From Morella rubra (taxonomy: Eukaryota > Streptophyta > Magnoliopsida > Fagales > Myricaceae), in assembly GCA_003952965.2 (NCBI GenBank), contig CM025852.1, positions 7,562,432 through 7,626,431 of the forward strand: 64,000 nucleotides of DNA, given 5' to 3'. The position numbers were made by a program, and so were the translations under genes. Each line of letters begins with the position of its first letter. Within the stretch, counting starts at the first letter, position 1. The notes beneath the pieces were generated by a model. It made no database searches. It saw only the letters and a list, made by a program, of their open reading frames with translations, and was not told where the DNA came from. This document shows, one piece after another, positions 22,097-34,079 of the stretch.

Positions 22097-24956
22097 TTGC
22101 TAACCTTTCATTTCTAATACCTTGTACATTTTTATGTGTTGTGTTTGACAGAATGTTGTAATGTTGATGTAATTAGTTTATGTGCTGTGTTTGACAAAAT
22201 GTTGTGTTTGTTGATGTAATTATGTAGAAAATATATGAATTTTCAAACTGTACTACCTTTCATCTATGGAAAAAGGAAAACCCAAGGACTGTAATGCATC
22301 TTGCCACAAGTTTGTGGGGGAAAAGCTAATGTTCATAGAACACATCAATCAACATCAAATGAAAAAATTTAGGACATAGTACCATAGTTCTATCAGCATT
22401 ACGACTTATAAAATCACACTCCAATTCTTTTTGCATAATTGAATAAGAACACCAAGGTTTGTCAGGAATTCTTAGAAGGATTCAACTAAACTTTGTAAGC
22501 ATACAAGCTAAAAGGTAAAAATTTAATCAAGTTACACATTGATACTGTGTTTGATGACAAGAAGTAACTTACACTTCTATTGATACATTTCAACACATTA
22601 CATTGAAACATTACAAGACACATTACTTGGCAGATGTGTTTCTCATCAGTACAACACCCATAGCAACAATTGCAGCCCATAACAACCCTGCAAGATTTTT
22701 AGAGCTCTCGCATTACGCTTTAGCTACGCTATCTCATTTTAAAGTCCTTTACTTTCTTTGTCAAAAAAGGTCCCACCTTAATCCCCCAAGGGCAGGTGAG
22801 AGGATCAAACCAACAAAAGTACGAGCAATGCCTATTTTTCTGCCAATAGATGGAGTCCTACGTCAATAGTACATTATGCAGACAAACCTAACCACGAAAT
22901 CACTAATTAACTTACTGATTTTCCATCAAATATTGCAGATCCATAGAAAACAACTTCCTGGATTAGGATCCGTCCGTGACTTTCTCATCATGCTCTCAGA
23001 CCACACTATGGACTTTTGTGTCGTATGGTCCGTTGATTTTTAGTGACGATCCTAAGACCGAGCTGAAAAAAGAAAAATAATAATTTAAACACTTACTTGG
23101 TTAACCTAAACTTCATAACACCTAAATGGAATATCATTTATCATATTCATTCCAATTACAAAAAATAACAACTCACAAAAAAATTCAATTCAAGTAGCTG
23201 CAAGTGATACTAAAATGTACTTCAACATTTATATATAGCTTGCAAAAATGGTAGGCCAAAGTCTCCACATCATTCAACTGCAACATTGGCCTAACATATC
23301 TTAAAAGTAGAATGATGTCCAAATATGGGAAAAATAACATATCTTGAAATTCAATTCAATTAGCTGCATTTGATACGGAAAGGTACTTTAAATTTATATA
23401 TAGCTTGCAAAAATGGTTAGCCAAAGTCTCCACATCATTCGACTGTAACATTGGCCTAACACCATTAATAAGCCAACAAGAGAACAAGCACAACCTCAAA
23501 TTCAGGTTATCACTCTTCACAACTAGCATGAGAGACTGATAGATCATTTACGGTACCAATTATGTATATGAACCCTCTTAACCTTCATAAAGTAAAAAAT
23601 ATATCAATTGCTCCTAATGACCATCTTGCCAAAGTATCCACAAAGGGGACAGTTGAACAAATTATCTCACTACCAGAATGAGCAAGAATAGTTATACTTG
23701 TGATGTTGTCAATGAGCATGAAGAGGATATTTTGATGATGGTCCAATTAACTTTAATAATTTTGAAACCATTTGAAGAATCCACATACCCAGAACCTCAA
23801 ATCCTTGCCCAACCAAATGTCTATCCTTGATTCGCTTCCCCCTTAGAGTAAGCACAACATCGCCCTAAAACCAGTGTAATTTCTAGAACAAATTATAGAA
23901 TAGAGGGGCTTGTCAAACTAAGTGTAATTTCAGGAACAAATTTCACCCTAAGATCAGTGTAATTTCTAGAACAAATTCGGTAGATTTAAGCCACACACAT
24001 CCCACCTAAAACCAAATTTTTGGAAAGGAAATGCAACAAGACACTAAACTGACCTTTGTTCAAACATAATGAACCAAAGGCTGCTTGATCCCCACGTTGA
24101 AGGTCCCACTAGCTTTTCTGCAACTTCTGATTCCTCTATGTCTAGGGTTTACCGAAAAGGGGGAAAATGTCTTTGATTTCGTTAGGCTCGACAAGTCTGT
24201 TCACTTCTGTTTTCACTGCACTTGAGCTTGAAGTTCCTAGCACTCAAGTGTCTAATTTTTGGTGGTGTGCAAGATGAAAGAATGTTCAAATTGTTAGATT
24301 TTTGGCTGCTTTTTAAAAAATGGTGCGGATTTGTTGAAAATGGTGCGCTTTCACAGCCGTTTGACAAAACAGGGCGTGGTTTTGAGAGTCAATGCTGAGG
24401 GGGAAGAGTGATGTGGAAAAATGGAGGTGATATGGCAAGGTAGTTGACGTGGTGTCAGCTCCTGTTAGTCAAAAGCGACGGTCAACTGATAGAAAGATCA
24501 ATTATTTTCAAGGGTATAAAATACAGTGATCGTAAACTAAAAAATTAAATCTAGTTATTAATTAGTAAAAACAGACAAAACTTGGTGACTAAAAATTGAA
24601 TTTCCCTCGATATAACTCGAGCATAGCTTCAAAATTTAACGCTAGATTCTAAGCTAGCGCTTTACTTGCTATTCTAATTAAGCGTGTAATAGCCGCTTCA
24701 ATTTTATGGACGAGATCCGGAGTTCGTTCCCCCTCGGCTGGCGTTTTTTAAACCTCTCACAATTTAAAGCGCATTTAATCCTCAATAAATACATTAATAT
24801 TAGGAAATTTAAAGAAAAATGCCCGCTGATTAATTATCCAGCTGTATAACACTATAGCAGTGATTAGCGCGATCTGCCTGGGTTTCAAACCCTCATGCGT
24901 TACAAAATGCTTCTTTTTTCTCTGGAATTATTTTGAAAACAACTATGGGCTTTCTT
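22097..24956. other. Unassigned DNA downstream of the MuDR-type gene
   Basis: No gene recognised. A direct repeat pair lies at about 23183-23282 and 23347-23463, sharing GCTTGCAAAAATGGT and CAAAGTCTCCACATCATTC. Near 24400-24606 the wording ('gtgactaaaaattgaatttccc' preceded by 'gtcagctcctgttagtca') resembles the inner side of a MULE-type terminus whose end would be at about 24606. It could be the right end of the MuDR-type element, but the left end could not be matched to it. Confidence 0.4.
23183..23463. repeat. Spaced direct repeat, about 100-bp units
   Basis: Two copies of a block running from 'attcaattcaa.tagctgca' through 'tatatatagcttgcaaaaat' to 'aacattggcctaaca', about 164 bp apart, with small differences. 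Confidence 0.8.
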
Positions 24957-25610
24957 TTTCCAAAAAACTTTAGGCCCACAACTTTCTTCAAAGACCTGGG
25001 CCTGCACTTTTCAAAATAAAGGGGCCTAGATTTTTAAGAACTCTTTGACTCAAACCTAAATCCAAAAATTTTTTATTTTGATTCCTCCCCAAAAATGCTT
25101 CTTGGGTATTTGCTCCATTACCGGCTTGCTCATAGCACGATATTGACTTTACCAATTAGAAATACAAGCTATAGGGCTTACTCCAATTGTTTCCAAAAAA
25201 CTTTAGGCCCACAACTTTCTTCAAAGACCTGGGCCTGCACTTTTCAAAATAAAGGGGCCTAGATTTTTAAGAACTCTTTGACTCAAACCTAAATCCAAAA
25301 ATTTTTTATTTTGATTCCTCCCCAAAACTGCCGCCCCCTTCTCCTTCTGATTTTTTTTTTCGCTCGCCAAGGCTCAACAATGGCAGCGCCCCCCTTGGGT
25401 ATTTGCTCCATTACCGGCTTGCGTGAGTTAAAAAAAAAAAATATGGGGAAGAGTTGGAAAAAATTCATAGCACGAAAATAACTATATTGACTTCGATACC
25501 AATGCTAGAAATATCATATATATGTACAGCGGAAATTAAATAGAATTTCAGTATACCTTACTTTCACAAATTGAATTATTTAAATTATTTCACTTACTCC
25601 AATTGTTAAA
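24957..25610. repeat. Direct duplication; first copy looks like a deletion-riddled version of the second
   Basis: A block of about 135 bp beginning TTCCAAAAAACTTTAGGCCC is present at about 24957 and again at about 25190 with no differences seen by eye. After it, the first copy continues with CTTGGGTATTTGCTCCATTA, 'catagcacga', 'attgact', 'ttactccaattgtt', while the second copy has the same phrases in the same order but with extra sequence between them (for example 'ctgccgcccccttctcc' and 'gtgagttaaaaaa'). The first copy is thus a shortened paraphrase of the second. Confidence 0.8.
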
Positions 25611-25700
25611 AACTCCAAAAAAAAAAAATTATAGAGTGTTTCAGAGAGAAAATTTTACTCACAAATTCTACTACGTAAAGGAAGAGAATAATATCCCCCG
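25500..25700 (-). mobile_element. Possible LTR end with PBS (minus strand)
   Basis: Read on minus, '...TTTCTAGCA' is followed by TTGGTATCGAAG, resembling an LTR 3' end next to the initiator-Met tRNA primer-binding site (TGGTATCAGAGC-like) of copia elements. The LTR would extend to the right of about 25512. Its far end and any coding region were not found, so this is tentative. Confidence 0.35.
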
Positions 25701-28700
25701 AGAGTCTTAAATCTCAAGGTGCCCTTCATGAGAGAGGAGGCCGGGCTTATATGCTGCATTTGGAAGAAATTAAAGTTGGCTTGGACCACTTCATTTCAGA
25801 TCTATAATAGCCAGACGTTACATATACATGGGGACATGGATGTCAACGTTTTAAGGTTGATTACGTCATTTTATTTTCTCGCCTTATTAAATAATGTGGC
25901 TAACCTTGAAACGCTGGATTTATTTCTTTAAATAACGTTACTTTTCATGACTTTATATAATTTATCTGATTTGCACAGAATCCGTTTTTCATGAAAAAAC
26001 GCCACTAAAAAAGTATAATGAGTTGAATTTTGGTTGGATCCATAATTTAAAAATAAATTATTACCCACGGCATATTCGCAACTTTTACTGATGAAGTGTA
26101 GCCATCAAAATTATCCTTACACCTAACTTTGCTTGATTCTAGATCCTTCATTTCCCGAACTAGTGCCCTTCCTAGTAATCATATTGATATATTTTACCAC
26201 GGTCAAATCCTTAATTGCTACTCTTTTTGTTGCTTGGAGGGCAATTACAAAGGTTTTGGAAGAAAACACATGCAATTGCTAATTGAGTAAATTAGACTGT
26301 CTGAGAACGCATTGACTGTAAGTGATCATATGTGTTATATGCTAGCAAAGGGATTCACTAAATCTCTCAAATTTTCTTAGGATTGGTCAATATCGTCTCC
26401 TTCAACATCCCTACTTTCTCTTGAAATTGTCTCTCCAAATTTTGCATTGGTCAAGTCAAGCATCTCAGTCGTGTGAACAACAGACACTGTTCCCCAAAAC
26501 CTAATAATAATAGCCTCAATGAATGGTCCAAGTCTGTTTCTGCAACTCAAGGCAACCATGTGATCATCCATGCTGCACGAGAGCCATGTGCTTGACCACA
26601 TGTTTTCCTGACCTGGCAATACGCATGCCATTGGCTGAATATGGTGGTGCGGCAGCATGATCTCCACCGAAAGAGTGCTCAGCTGCTCAGATTATGGAAA
26701 TACATGCACCTGTTTTTTCAAATACAGCACTACGCATGCAATTAGGCTGACAAAATGGGGGAGGTCTAGCAGCCTCTCAGCTAATGCTAGGGTTGTTAAG
26801 CTCAAAACCTTTGTACTTTTAGTACCACGAGAATTATTTAACCCCACGAATCCCCCCACCCACGCTGAAGGTGCTGCCATTATTCCCCACACCCACGCAA
26901 ATTATTCCAAGTGAAACATCCGAACCCGGACTTTCCTTTGGAGGCGGCAGGTCATGCCACTCCACGACACTTTTGACTTATCGTCCATTTTAGATGAAAG
27001 AAATTTCTTGGGGCAAAAGCCAATACCGAATCCACGGTTGGTTTTCAGCCAACAAGTGGCTATATAGCTTACCCTGGGACGCCACTTGGAACCCTATGCG
27101 TGGAAGTTGCTTGTCCCACCCATTCTGGATGCCAAAGTGGTAGAAGAAAGGATTATAGCAAGATAGTCCAAACCTCTTTACCTGCTTCAAGGGCTACCAA
27201 AGAAAAAGCTGCCCCAAGTAGCAGCAGATGCTTATCATAATTGGCGCCACAAGTGGGACTCCTTTTTGAACAATTACTATTTTCTTTGAAAGACCGTTGC
27301 TGTTTGGAATCAACATGTATGTAAGCACTCCCCTCATCCCCACTCCTAAAGGGGAAAGTCTGGGCCACACTAAACAAATGCCCACTTCCATAATGGGAAA
27401 AGTTTTATCTTTTCCTTTGTACCCACCACGTGTGATCATGAGAATTAGTCCAAGACTCGCTCAATATAAAAGATCATAAAAAAAATCTGCCTCTTAATCC
27501 CACAGAACTTTGATTGGGTTTAGGGATTGGCTTGACACTGTTTAATCATGACGTTATATGGGGTGCATGCATGTACGGTTAAAACATGGGTAACTGACCT
27601 GTATAGATTTTGGTTAATGAAGGGACTTTATGCAACCATCAAATCACATCTTAATTAATTAATTAGACCGCTAAACAGAGACTCTAGAAAAGGCATGACG
27701 TCCCGCAAACCACGCATTTACAGTGATTATTGGTCCAAAGGTTTTCAATGATTCTTTCTATCATTAATGTTTTATTAATGAAAAGCATATCTACTTTAAC
27801 TCGCTTTAGCGCCGCATTAAATCTTTTCGTGGGCTTCCGTTATGAGTCTCTGGCGTGCTCTCATTTGTTAATTGGCCTTTAAAATAATGATATCATTCCA
27901 TTTTTCTTTCCTGCCTTTATCTTTTTCCAAAAGGGATCGAGGGACCTGCCATTATGGTTCCATGTTATACGAGCTTAAACTTGATTTGCTGTTAATCATA
28001 ATAAATCGAAGCACCTTCTGCATTCCCTGCAGGAAGACACATTCCGTTGTGTTTGTCTTCCAATCGACCTATCTTGTTGAATTTGACATAAATTCGAGAA
28101 TCCATAAAACTGTTTTTTTCAGTAAAGTAAAGTGGAGATTTCACTTCATATCTTTTGGAGAACAAAGTGCTAATCAAATGCGACAAAGATTTTTTCATTT
28201 TTTTGGACCAGTTAACTCGACAAGCAAACCCTAACTGACTGAATGACAAAGGCATATATAAACAGTAGTGGTATCCATACATAACAACACCAGGTGATGA
28301 TTTAATGGGGGTTAACCTAAAAAAGTCCCATCTTGATCTTTATCTTTCTGAATCTAGCTAATGATTATGATCACCTCTCGTCGTGTTATATGTATTTGAA
28401 AGGTCCATATATTTAAGTAAGTCGTCCAAATATGTTCACAATTTTTTTTTCCCACTAAGCTATATATACATTTCTACATAAAATGACGGAACGTATCGCA
28501 GCGGCTCAAGACAATTAGCTCAAGAGTACTGTTCAAAAATGGAAAATTCGAATATCTTCTGAAAGAGCCGTTTCGAATCAAAGACGAGAAAGAGCATGGG
28601 AAGAGATAGGTTTGACAGTTGAAGGTGATAAAGGAGGAGGAGCAAAGACTGGTGGGCTACAAATTTAGAATTGCGAGATGCATTGGGAAATGTAATTCAA

Positions 28701-28880
28701 TAAATGAGTCTGCGGTTCGATTTGTATGGGAGTATGGGGAGTGATAAAAAGATAAAGTTTCTAGACTGCTTTTTCTCTTTTTCTCTCTCCCGTCTGTAAA
28801 ATGGCATTTAAATATTAGGCAGTGAGATAGATGATAAGCCCACATTTATTCCATACGTGATGCAACGGTTCTCTTTCTAG
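25701..28880. other. Unassigned, largely single-copy-looking DNA upstream of MIR156
   Basis: No coding gene recognised. Open frames at 26377-26667 (minus), 27872-28234 (plus) and 27992-28282 (minus) overlap in opposite strands and do not resemble known families. The stretch lacks the transposon vocabulary seen elsewhere, so it may be host intergenic and promoter sequence of the MIR156 locus. Confidence 0.4.
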
Positions 28881-28891
28881 CTTTCTGATGC

Positions 28892-28899
28892 TATATAAA
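28892..28899 (+). promoter_or_regulatory. TATA box of MIR156 (predicted)
   Basis: TATATAAA about 185 bp upstream of the miRNA hairpin, at a spacing usual for plant MIR genes, which RNA polymerase II transcribes from TATA promoters. Start of transcription would be expected near 28925. Inferred from motif and position only. Confidence 0.55.
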
Positions 28900-29081
28900 G
28901 CTCAACAGGCCCTTGACCTCTTCAAGCAACAAATTCAGGCTTTCATTCAAAGAGACGAAGAAGGTATTGGTTTTGTGAAGGACAGAGCAGAGGGGTGCTT
29001 TGGCTTGTCATGTGCAAATTACAGGATAGCTAGATTATTTTATTGGTTTTTCTATATATAGAAGGATTCAAGGGTAAGGGA

Positions 29082-29173
29082 GGTGACAGAAGAGAGTGAG
29101 CACACATGGTATTTCTGGCATGCTGACTTTCATGCTTGAAGCTATGCGTGCTCACCCTCTATCTGTCACACAC
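29082..29173 (+). ncRNA. MIR156: microRNA156 precursor hairpin
   Basis: The 5' arm holds TGACAGAAGAGAGTGAGCAC at 29084-29103, identical to the canonical 20-nt miR156. The 3' arm at 29148-29168 (GTGCTCACCCTCTATCTGTC then A) pairs with it throughout except one A-C mismatch and one bulged base. A 44-nt loop region with further partial pairing (GCATG/CATGC) separates the arms, and pairing continues outward (GGTGACAG with CTGTCAC). miR156 guides cleavage and repression of SPL/SBP-box transcription factor mRNAs and sets the juvenile-to-adult phase in land plants. A TATA box lies upstream and a CT-rich tract directly downstream. This is the clearest functional host gene in the window. Confidence 0.96.
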
Positions 29174-31349
29174 CACCACTTTCTCTCTCTCTCTCCCACC
29201 CCCCCTCCACCCCAAGCCCCCCGGCTCTCTGATCCTCCCTTCAGTCTCTTCCTGTGAATTTTGTGATCGTGCTTTTGTTGTGGCCTGTGTTTGGATTTGG
29301 AGGGACGCAGGTTTATGTTTTCTGTGTGCCTGAACTAACTTGTTATCTTAATCTACGTAATATTACTTTAGAATTTCTTTACAGTGGATGCCTACCATGG
29401 GATACACCAGAACTCAGCTTGCTTGGATCCAATGTTTCGACTACATATATTGTAATCATTAAGTGAGCAGATGGAGATGGTCATTCCAGACGGTCCGTTA
29501 TGTTTGGTATGACTTGCCCTAATTATGTAATCTGTGAGTTCCTGCGATTACTCCCATATATATATAGGTGTTTGTGTGCTGGGAAAGTACCACTTCGACA
29601 GTTCTTTCCTTTTGTTCAGAACAAAAAGGGCAAAGGACAGTTAAGATTCTCTTAAACAGTCGTTCTAGTTGACAGCTGAATTCTTAATCGTCTGTACTAT
29701 TTCCGTACAATTTATTCTCCTAGGGTTCTGACTCTGTTTACTTTCCACGAAAACGGATTTTAGGGCCAAATATAGTCCTTCAGGTGACTCTATGGACAGC
29801 TAGCGGAAGAACTTGAAAAAAGAAGTAGTGAGAACGATTGCTAATTTTATAAGCTTCTAGAACTCTGCGTGTTGCCCTTGTTTTAGGATTACAGGTCATG
29901 TGGATATATAGGTATTATTCTCGTTAATTAGGGTAAGTCTGATTGAAATGATTTTTGTTGTTTCGTTTGGTTATCTGCAACAAAATTGAACTTCTTGCAG
30001 GAGCTGGAAGCTCTAGTGTAGACAAGACTTAAGGGGTGACAAGTTGGAAACCAAAGGTTCTGGATGTGCCGACACAGTACTCTGTAAATACCATACCATG
30101 ATATTCCAGATTGTGTCTTTATTATTTTGTTGCTTCCTCTTTCTGCCCTTCCTCTTCGCCCCTTCTGTTTTTTCCCCTTTCTGTTGCTTCAGTAATCTTA
30201 GTCAATAGTTAAGGGTCAGGCCATGAAGATACAGATCGCAATTAGGAGTTCATGAAGATCCTACGTCAGTGGGATTGGTCTCACAAGCTACTATACATAC
30301 ACATGAGCCGAGGGAAAGAGATCAATTTTGGTTATATTTTAGTACTATCAATTCCTTTTTTTCTTTTTCTGATCTTGCCAAATAGCAGCTGTTTTTCAAG
30401 TAATAAATGGTTCTTGGATGAACTTCCATTTGTTTCCTTCGAAGGAATATCATGGGGCTGTCAAGGGCATGCCATGAGGACTGTCAAGGCTACCCTGTGG
30501 CATCAAGGCCACGCCAAAGCTAGAGAATAATCTATTTAATTGCCCAAACAAAAATGATACGAATAATCTAAAACTTCAAGCATGTTTGCTGGAAATTGAT
30601 CTTATATATGAGAGATCTTGTACATGTAACGCATTTTCAACCCGAATAAAGTTGGCTTCAAATGTAGTAGTAGTAGTATATATATATACTGTTTAATTAC
30701 TGATTCGGACAAGTTTTACATATTAATTGATCAGTAAATACCAAATATGTATTTACCAAATATTATTCAATTTGTAAGTACAGAGTAGATCAGTAGAAAA
30801 AATAAGAAAAGGAAAATAAAAGTTGTTATATAAGTCACCGATAGTAATTAATTTGAATAATTAAGCAGTACATGACCAACTAATTCAACGTGTTGATGAT
30901 CAGTAGCTAGCTAGTTATTAGCTAGATGATCATGATATGCTTACAGCTGCCAAACTTCAGTCAAAATTAAGCAGCTACAACCATATATATGTTTTTGTCC
31001 AACTCTAGCTAATTCTCTTGTGAAAGCCCCGGCCTTGCCCATGAGTTACATATATAGGCTGCGTGACCCTTTAAATGCGAAGGATATTAAATTTCGGGAC
31101 CAATTTGATGAATTTTAAAGTTTAGAGAGTTATTTGATTTTGCGCAAACAAAATAGACCAACTTTCTACTTATCCCTTTAAAAGTATCTAGAGATTTCAA
31201 AACAAGGATATTTTTTTTTTAATATTCAATGCGAACTAAGGACGAAGCAGAATGTGGAATTTGGAGTGCCCAACTACATTAATATCGTAATTTTTGTGAC
31301 CCAATATAAATTAAAAAAATAAAGCTTAAATTAAAAATAAATTCATTAA
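29174..31349. other. Downstream of MIR156; likely primary transcript and intergenic DNA
   Basis: Begins with a CT/C-rich tract (29177-29220). No protein-coding gene is recognised; short frames at 29136-29466 and 30252-30530 do not resemble known proteins. Plant pri-miR156 transcripts often extend several hundred bases beyond the hairpin and may be spliced, so part of this is probably pri-miRNA. A TA-rich microsatellite lies at about 30667-30690. Confidence 0.45.
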
Positions 31350-31477
31350 CTTTTGGGGAACTTTTGCTAATTCGCCTCTGGGGTGCGCCCCACATTTAAT
31401 TTTTTTTTTTCTACGTGCGCACCACATTTAATTGGTGGCTAGAAATTTAGCTGCTATAGCCACTTTTTCTTGTAGTG
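31350..31477. mobile_element. Orphan CACTA-type terminus
   Basis: The stretch ends CACTTTTTCTTGTAGTG at 31477, the inverse of CACTACAAGAAAAAGTG, the hallmark end of CACTA transposons. Subterminal phrases CCCCACATTTAAT, GCACCACATTTAAT and TTGGTGGCTAG lie just inside. No opposite CACTACAAG end was found in the preceding kilobases, so it is a truncated remnant or the other end is mutated. Confidence 0.6.
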
Positions 31478-31984
31478 TGCCGGTGCAGTTTCTACAATAT
31501 CGATCTAGGGGGCATGTATATTACATCTTCCCCTGTGTAGGCTATACAAATCGAATTAATGGAGGTAAGAATCTACTTTTTATTCGCCCTTTCTGGTAAA
31601 TGAAGGAAGAAATTAGAAGTCTTGTACCCAATTGATCGGTGATAGATATCTCTACTCACAAACGGGATAGAAGTAGTTACTATATATATACTACTGCACT
31701 GCCATTAGCTAGGTTGGATATATATCATTGAAGTAATTTCCTCAAAACAAATTAATGGAGTACTATGCATGTAAACAGTAGTTCTGGGGAAAAAAGAAAA
31801 ACAATTAGTTCAATTAATTGATATTCTTAACATTTTCAAGTCGATCCCATAAACATTTATTAATAAAATTTACTGTTATGGAAACTCCCACAACATATTA
31901 CAAAACAATTTAAGTACTTATAATTTATATAATTAGGTAGCTAGGTTGAGATCTGTACATTGCTGTATCGGGCTATACTAGAAT

Positions 31985-33310
31985 ATATATATATATACAC
32001 ACAACGGTTGGACAAGAAAGTTACGACTACGGAAAATTAACTTACCAATTCTCTTTGTAGATCTCGAGAATTCTTCGATAATCTTTAGGTTCTTGTTGAT
32101 CTCACAATCCTGAGATTCCACAATAGCAGCCCAAGCGTTCTGCCTCATTCCTCTCCACGCTCACAACTATCTTAGGGTTTTTTATGAGTCTTGATGACCA
32201 ACTCTCAAACTAACAATTAGTCAATTAGGTAGACTATCTCATAGCTATCCTTATATATGAAAACCTAGCTGTGATAGTGTGGGATCGTTAGGGATCTCAG
32301 ATCTCGGCCGTAGGATCACATGGAAAAACTCTTTTTCCATTAACTCCCTTATATTCTTTAATTCCAAATTTTAGGCTTCTACTAATTGTAATCATGTCCA
32401 TCAACATATTACAATTCACCCCTAAGAATTTGAGATTGATTTGTGAAATCCTTTTGCTAACAATTATTCGTTATTTATCCTTCCACCACACTATATTCCA
32501 TATGAGCTAATAGGACAGAATATTATCATTGATAAAGTCCTAGCTCATATAATTCTTAATTTTTTAATCTTTAACTCATTGGAATCTCGAATTGTTTCCA
32601 AAATAATTTCACAAATAAATAAATATATAATACATTAATTTCAAAAAACATTTTCACAAAATTCCTCTGGCCAGAGATTTCTTTTTCTCGAGTCCAAACC
32701 TATACATATATACTTGAATATACTATCTTACAAAGAGACTGGTGGATTCCTTATTGAGTATTTATACAAACCCATTTATTATATACAAGACCCAACATTG
32801 TCTGGAATATTTGATCTAGAAAGATCATCATCAAATGACTCGGTCAAAGTACAAGTACACAACAAATAGATCCATATAAACCTCTCAGGTCTAAGATACA
32901 ATAAACCAATTGTGCTTAATACCTTTTCAATACCAATGATCACTTCAGAAGGTATCCATATTTGATTCCGTTCAGTGCATGTACTCTTACATTACACTTA
33001 CTCGTTTGCTTAAGGTCACTACCTCGATGACTGAGTACATCATCCTATTTAATAGAGGCACAACGAGTGTAGACCTATTGTACATAAATATGTACCTTAG
33101 TCTAGAACAAAACATCAAGTGTACAAGGAACCGAAAAATCATACTCCTCGCCTTTGATTCATTAATCATTGGCATGACTTTTCTACAATGTCACTTAATA
33201 ATAATCGTGTAACATCTTATGTTACAACATATTACCAATATAATAAATATAAACACGCGGCATCTAAATAACAATTATTTAGAATAATGATTTTTAGAGC
33301 ATATTTCATA
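31985..33310 (-). mobile_element. Probable LTR of a copia-like element (minus strand)
   Basis: Read on minus, the region has the layout of a long LTR: a promoter-like TATATAAGG near 32250, followed by a leader-like segment containing GTGGAATCTCAGGATTGTGA and ending near 31985; upstream (higher coordinates) is a long AT-rich U3-like stretch. No gag or pol coding sequence adjoins it, so it would be a solo LTR or remnant. Ends and target duplication were not resolved. Confidence 0.4.
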
Positions 33311-33714
33311 CAGGACAGGTCTCCGACTCAAGATATTCAGGAGGTGAACATATATAGATTTTAATATAAAAATTAAATTAAGAAGAAAAGAAAAAGATCT
33401 ACAGGAATCTCAGACCCACAATTAATTACAAACCTATCGTGGTCGTGATAATTATCTTTGTATATATACCAAAAGTTGGCCTTAATTACAAGAATTGTAT
33501 ATGGTTAATTTGCACCGGTTTCTACACGATATTTAGCTGCAGACACATGCGCGCAAAACAAGTTATATATGCAACGGCTTCAAGAACGTACGCACGCCAC
33601 AACTTTAATGTCTAAAGGCCAACGTGAAACCAAAATTTAATGACGCTAACTCTGGAAATGTTCAACCCTTAAACCAAAATTTATTTGTCTGTTGCACAAC
33701 CTACACAAACCCTC

Positions 33715-33882
33715 ATCTACCACTGCTTTACATTTGTTTTGTATGAGAAAATTTTTACTATTCAAGTTTTTTTTTTTTTTTTCTGGTTGTTACTATACAT
33801 ATATCTACCACTGTTTTACATTTGTTTTGTATGAGAAAATTTTACTATTCAAGTTTTTTTTTTCCTGGTTGTTACTCTATAT
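33715..33882. repeat. 88-bp tandem duplication
   Basis: ATCTACCACTGCTTTACATT at 33715 recurs as ATCTACCACTGTTTTACATT at 33803. Both continue GTTTTGTATGAGAAAATTTT and a poly-T run of different length. It lies just left of the CACTA element. Confidence 0.9.
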
Positions 33883-33992
33883 ATATTTATTTATTGATAA
33901 TAATTGCTGCTATGTTTTTGCAGCTGAGTTTTAGTCTGAATGCTGCTATTATGTAAGTGTGTAGATGCAACGTACCACTACAAGAAATATAG

Positions 33993-34041
33993 CTTTAGGT
34001 GACAAAATTTTGGGTGTCTAACCAAATTTTGTCACCTAAAG
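33993..34041. repeat. Perfect 18-bp inverted repeat at the CACTA left end
   Basis: CTTTAGGTGACAAAATTT (33993-34010) and its exact complement at 34024-34041 enclose a 13-nt loop. A less perfect version occurs at the right end near 48040-48082. It may be a transposase-binding or structural feature. Confidence 0.9.
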
Positions 34042-34079
34042 TGGCTTTCCATGACAAAATATTAATTTCGTCACCCAAA

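Noticed and set aside
5241..24606. A single very long MuDR-type MULE with ends at 5241 (GGAAAATTG) and 24606 (inverse GGGAAATTC)
   Set aside because: Only the first few bases agree, the following TIR text diverges, and the flanking 9-mers do not match.
24860..24900. tRNA-like B box ('gggtttcaaaccctc')
   Set aside because: No A box, no cloverleaf and no CCA-side acceptor pairing could be drawn; not a tRNA gene and too little for a SINE call.
27872..28282. Overlapping frames of 120 (plus) and 96 (minus) codons
   Set aside because: They overlap on opposite strands, are unrecognised, and lie in AT-rich DNA; no support for either.
30890..30950. Palindromic 'gatcagtagctagctag' and 'ctagatgatc' stretch as a second miRNA hairpin
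   Set aside because: Short imperfect palindromes in AT-rich DNA; no known miRNA sequence and no long stem.
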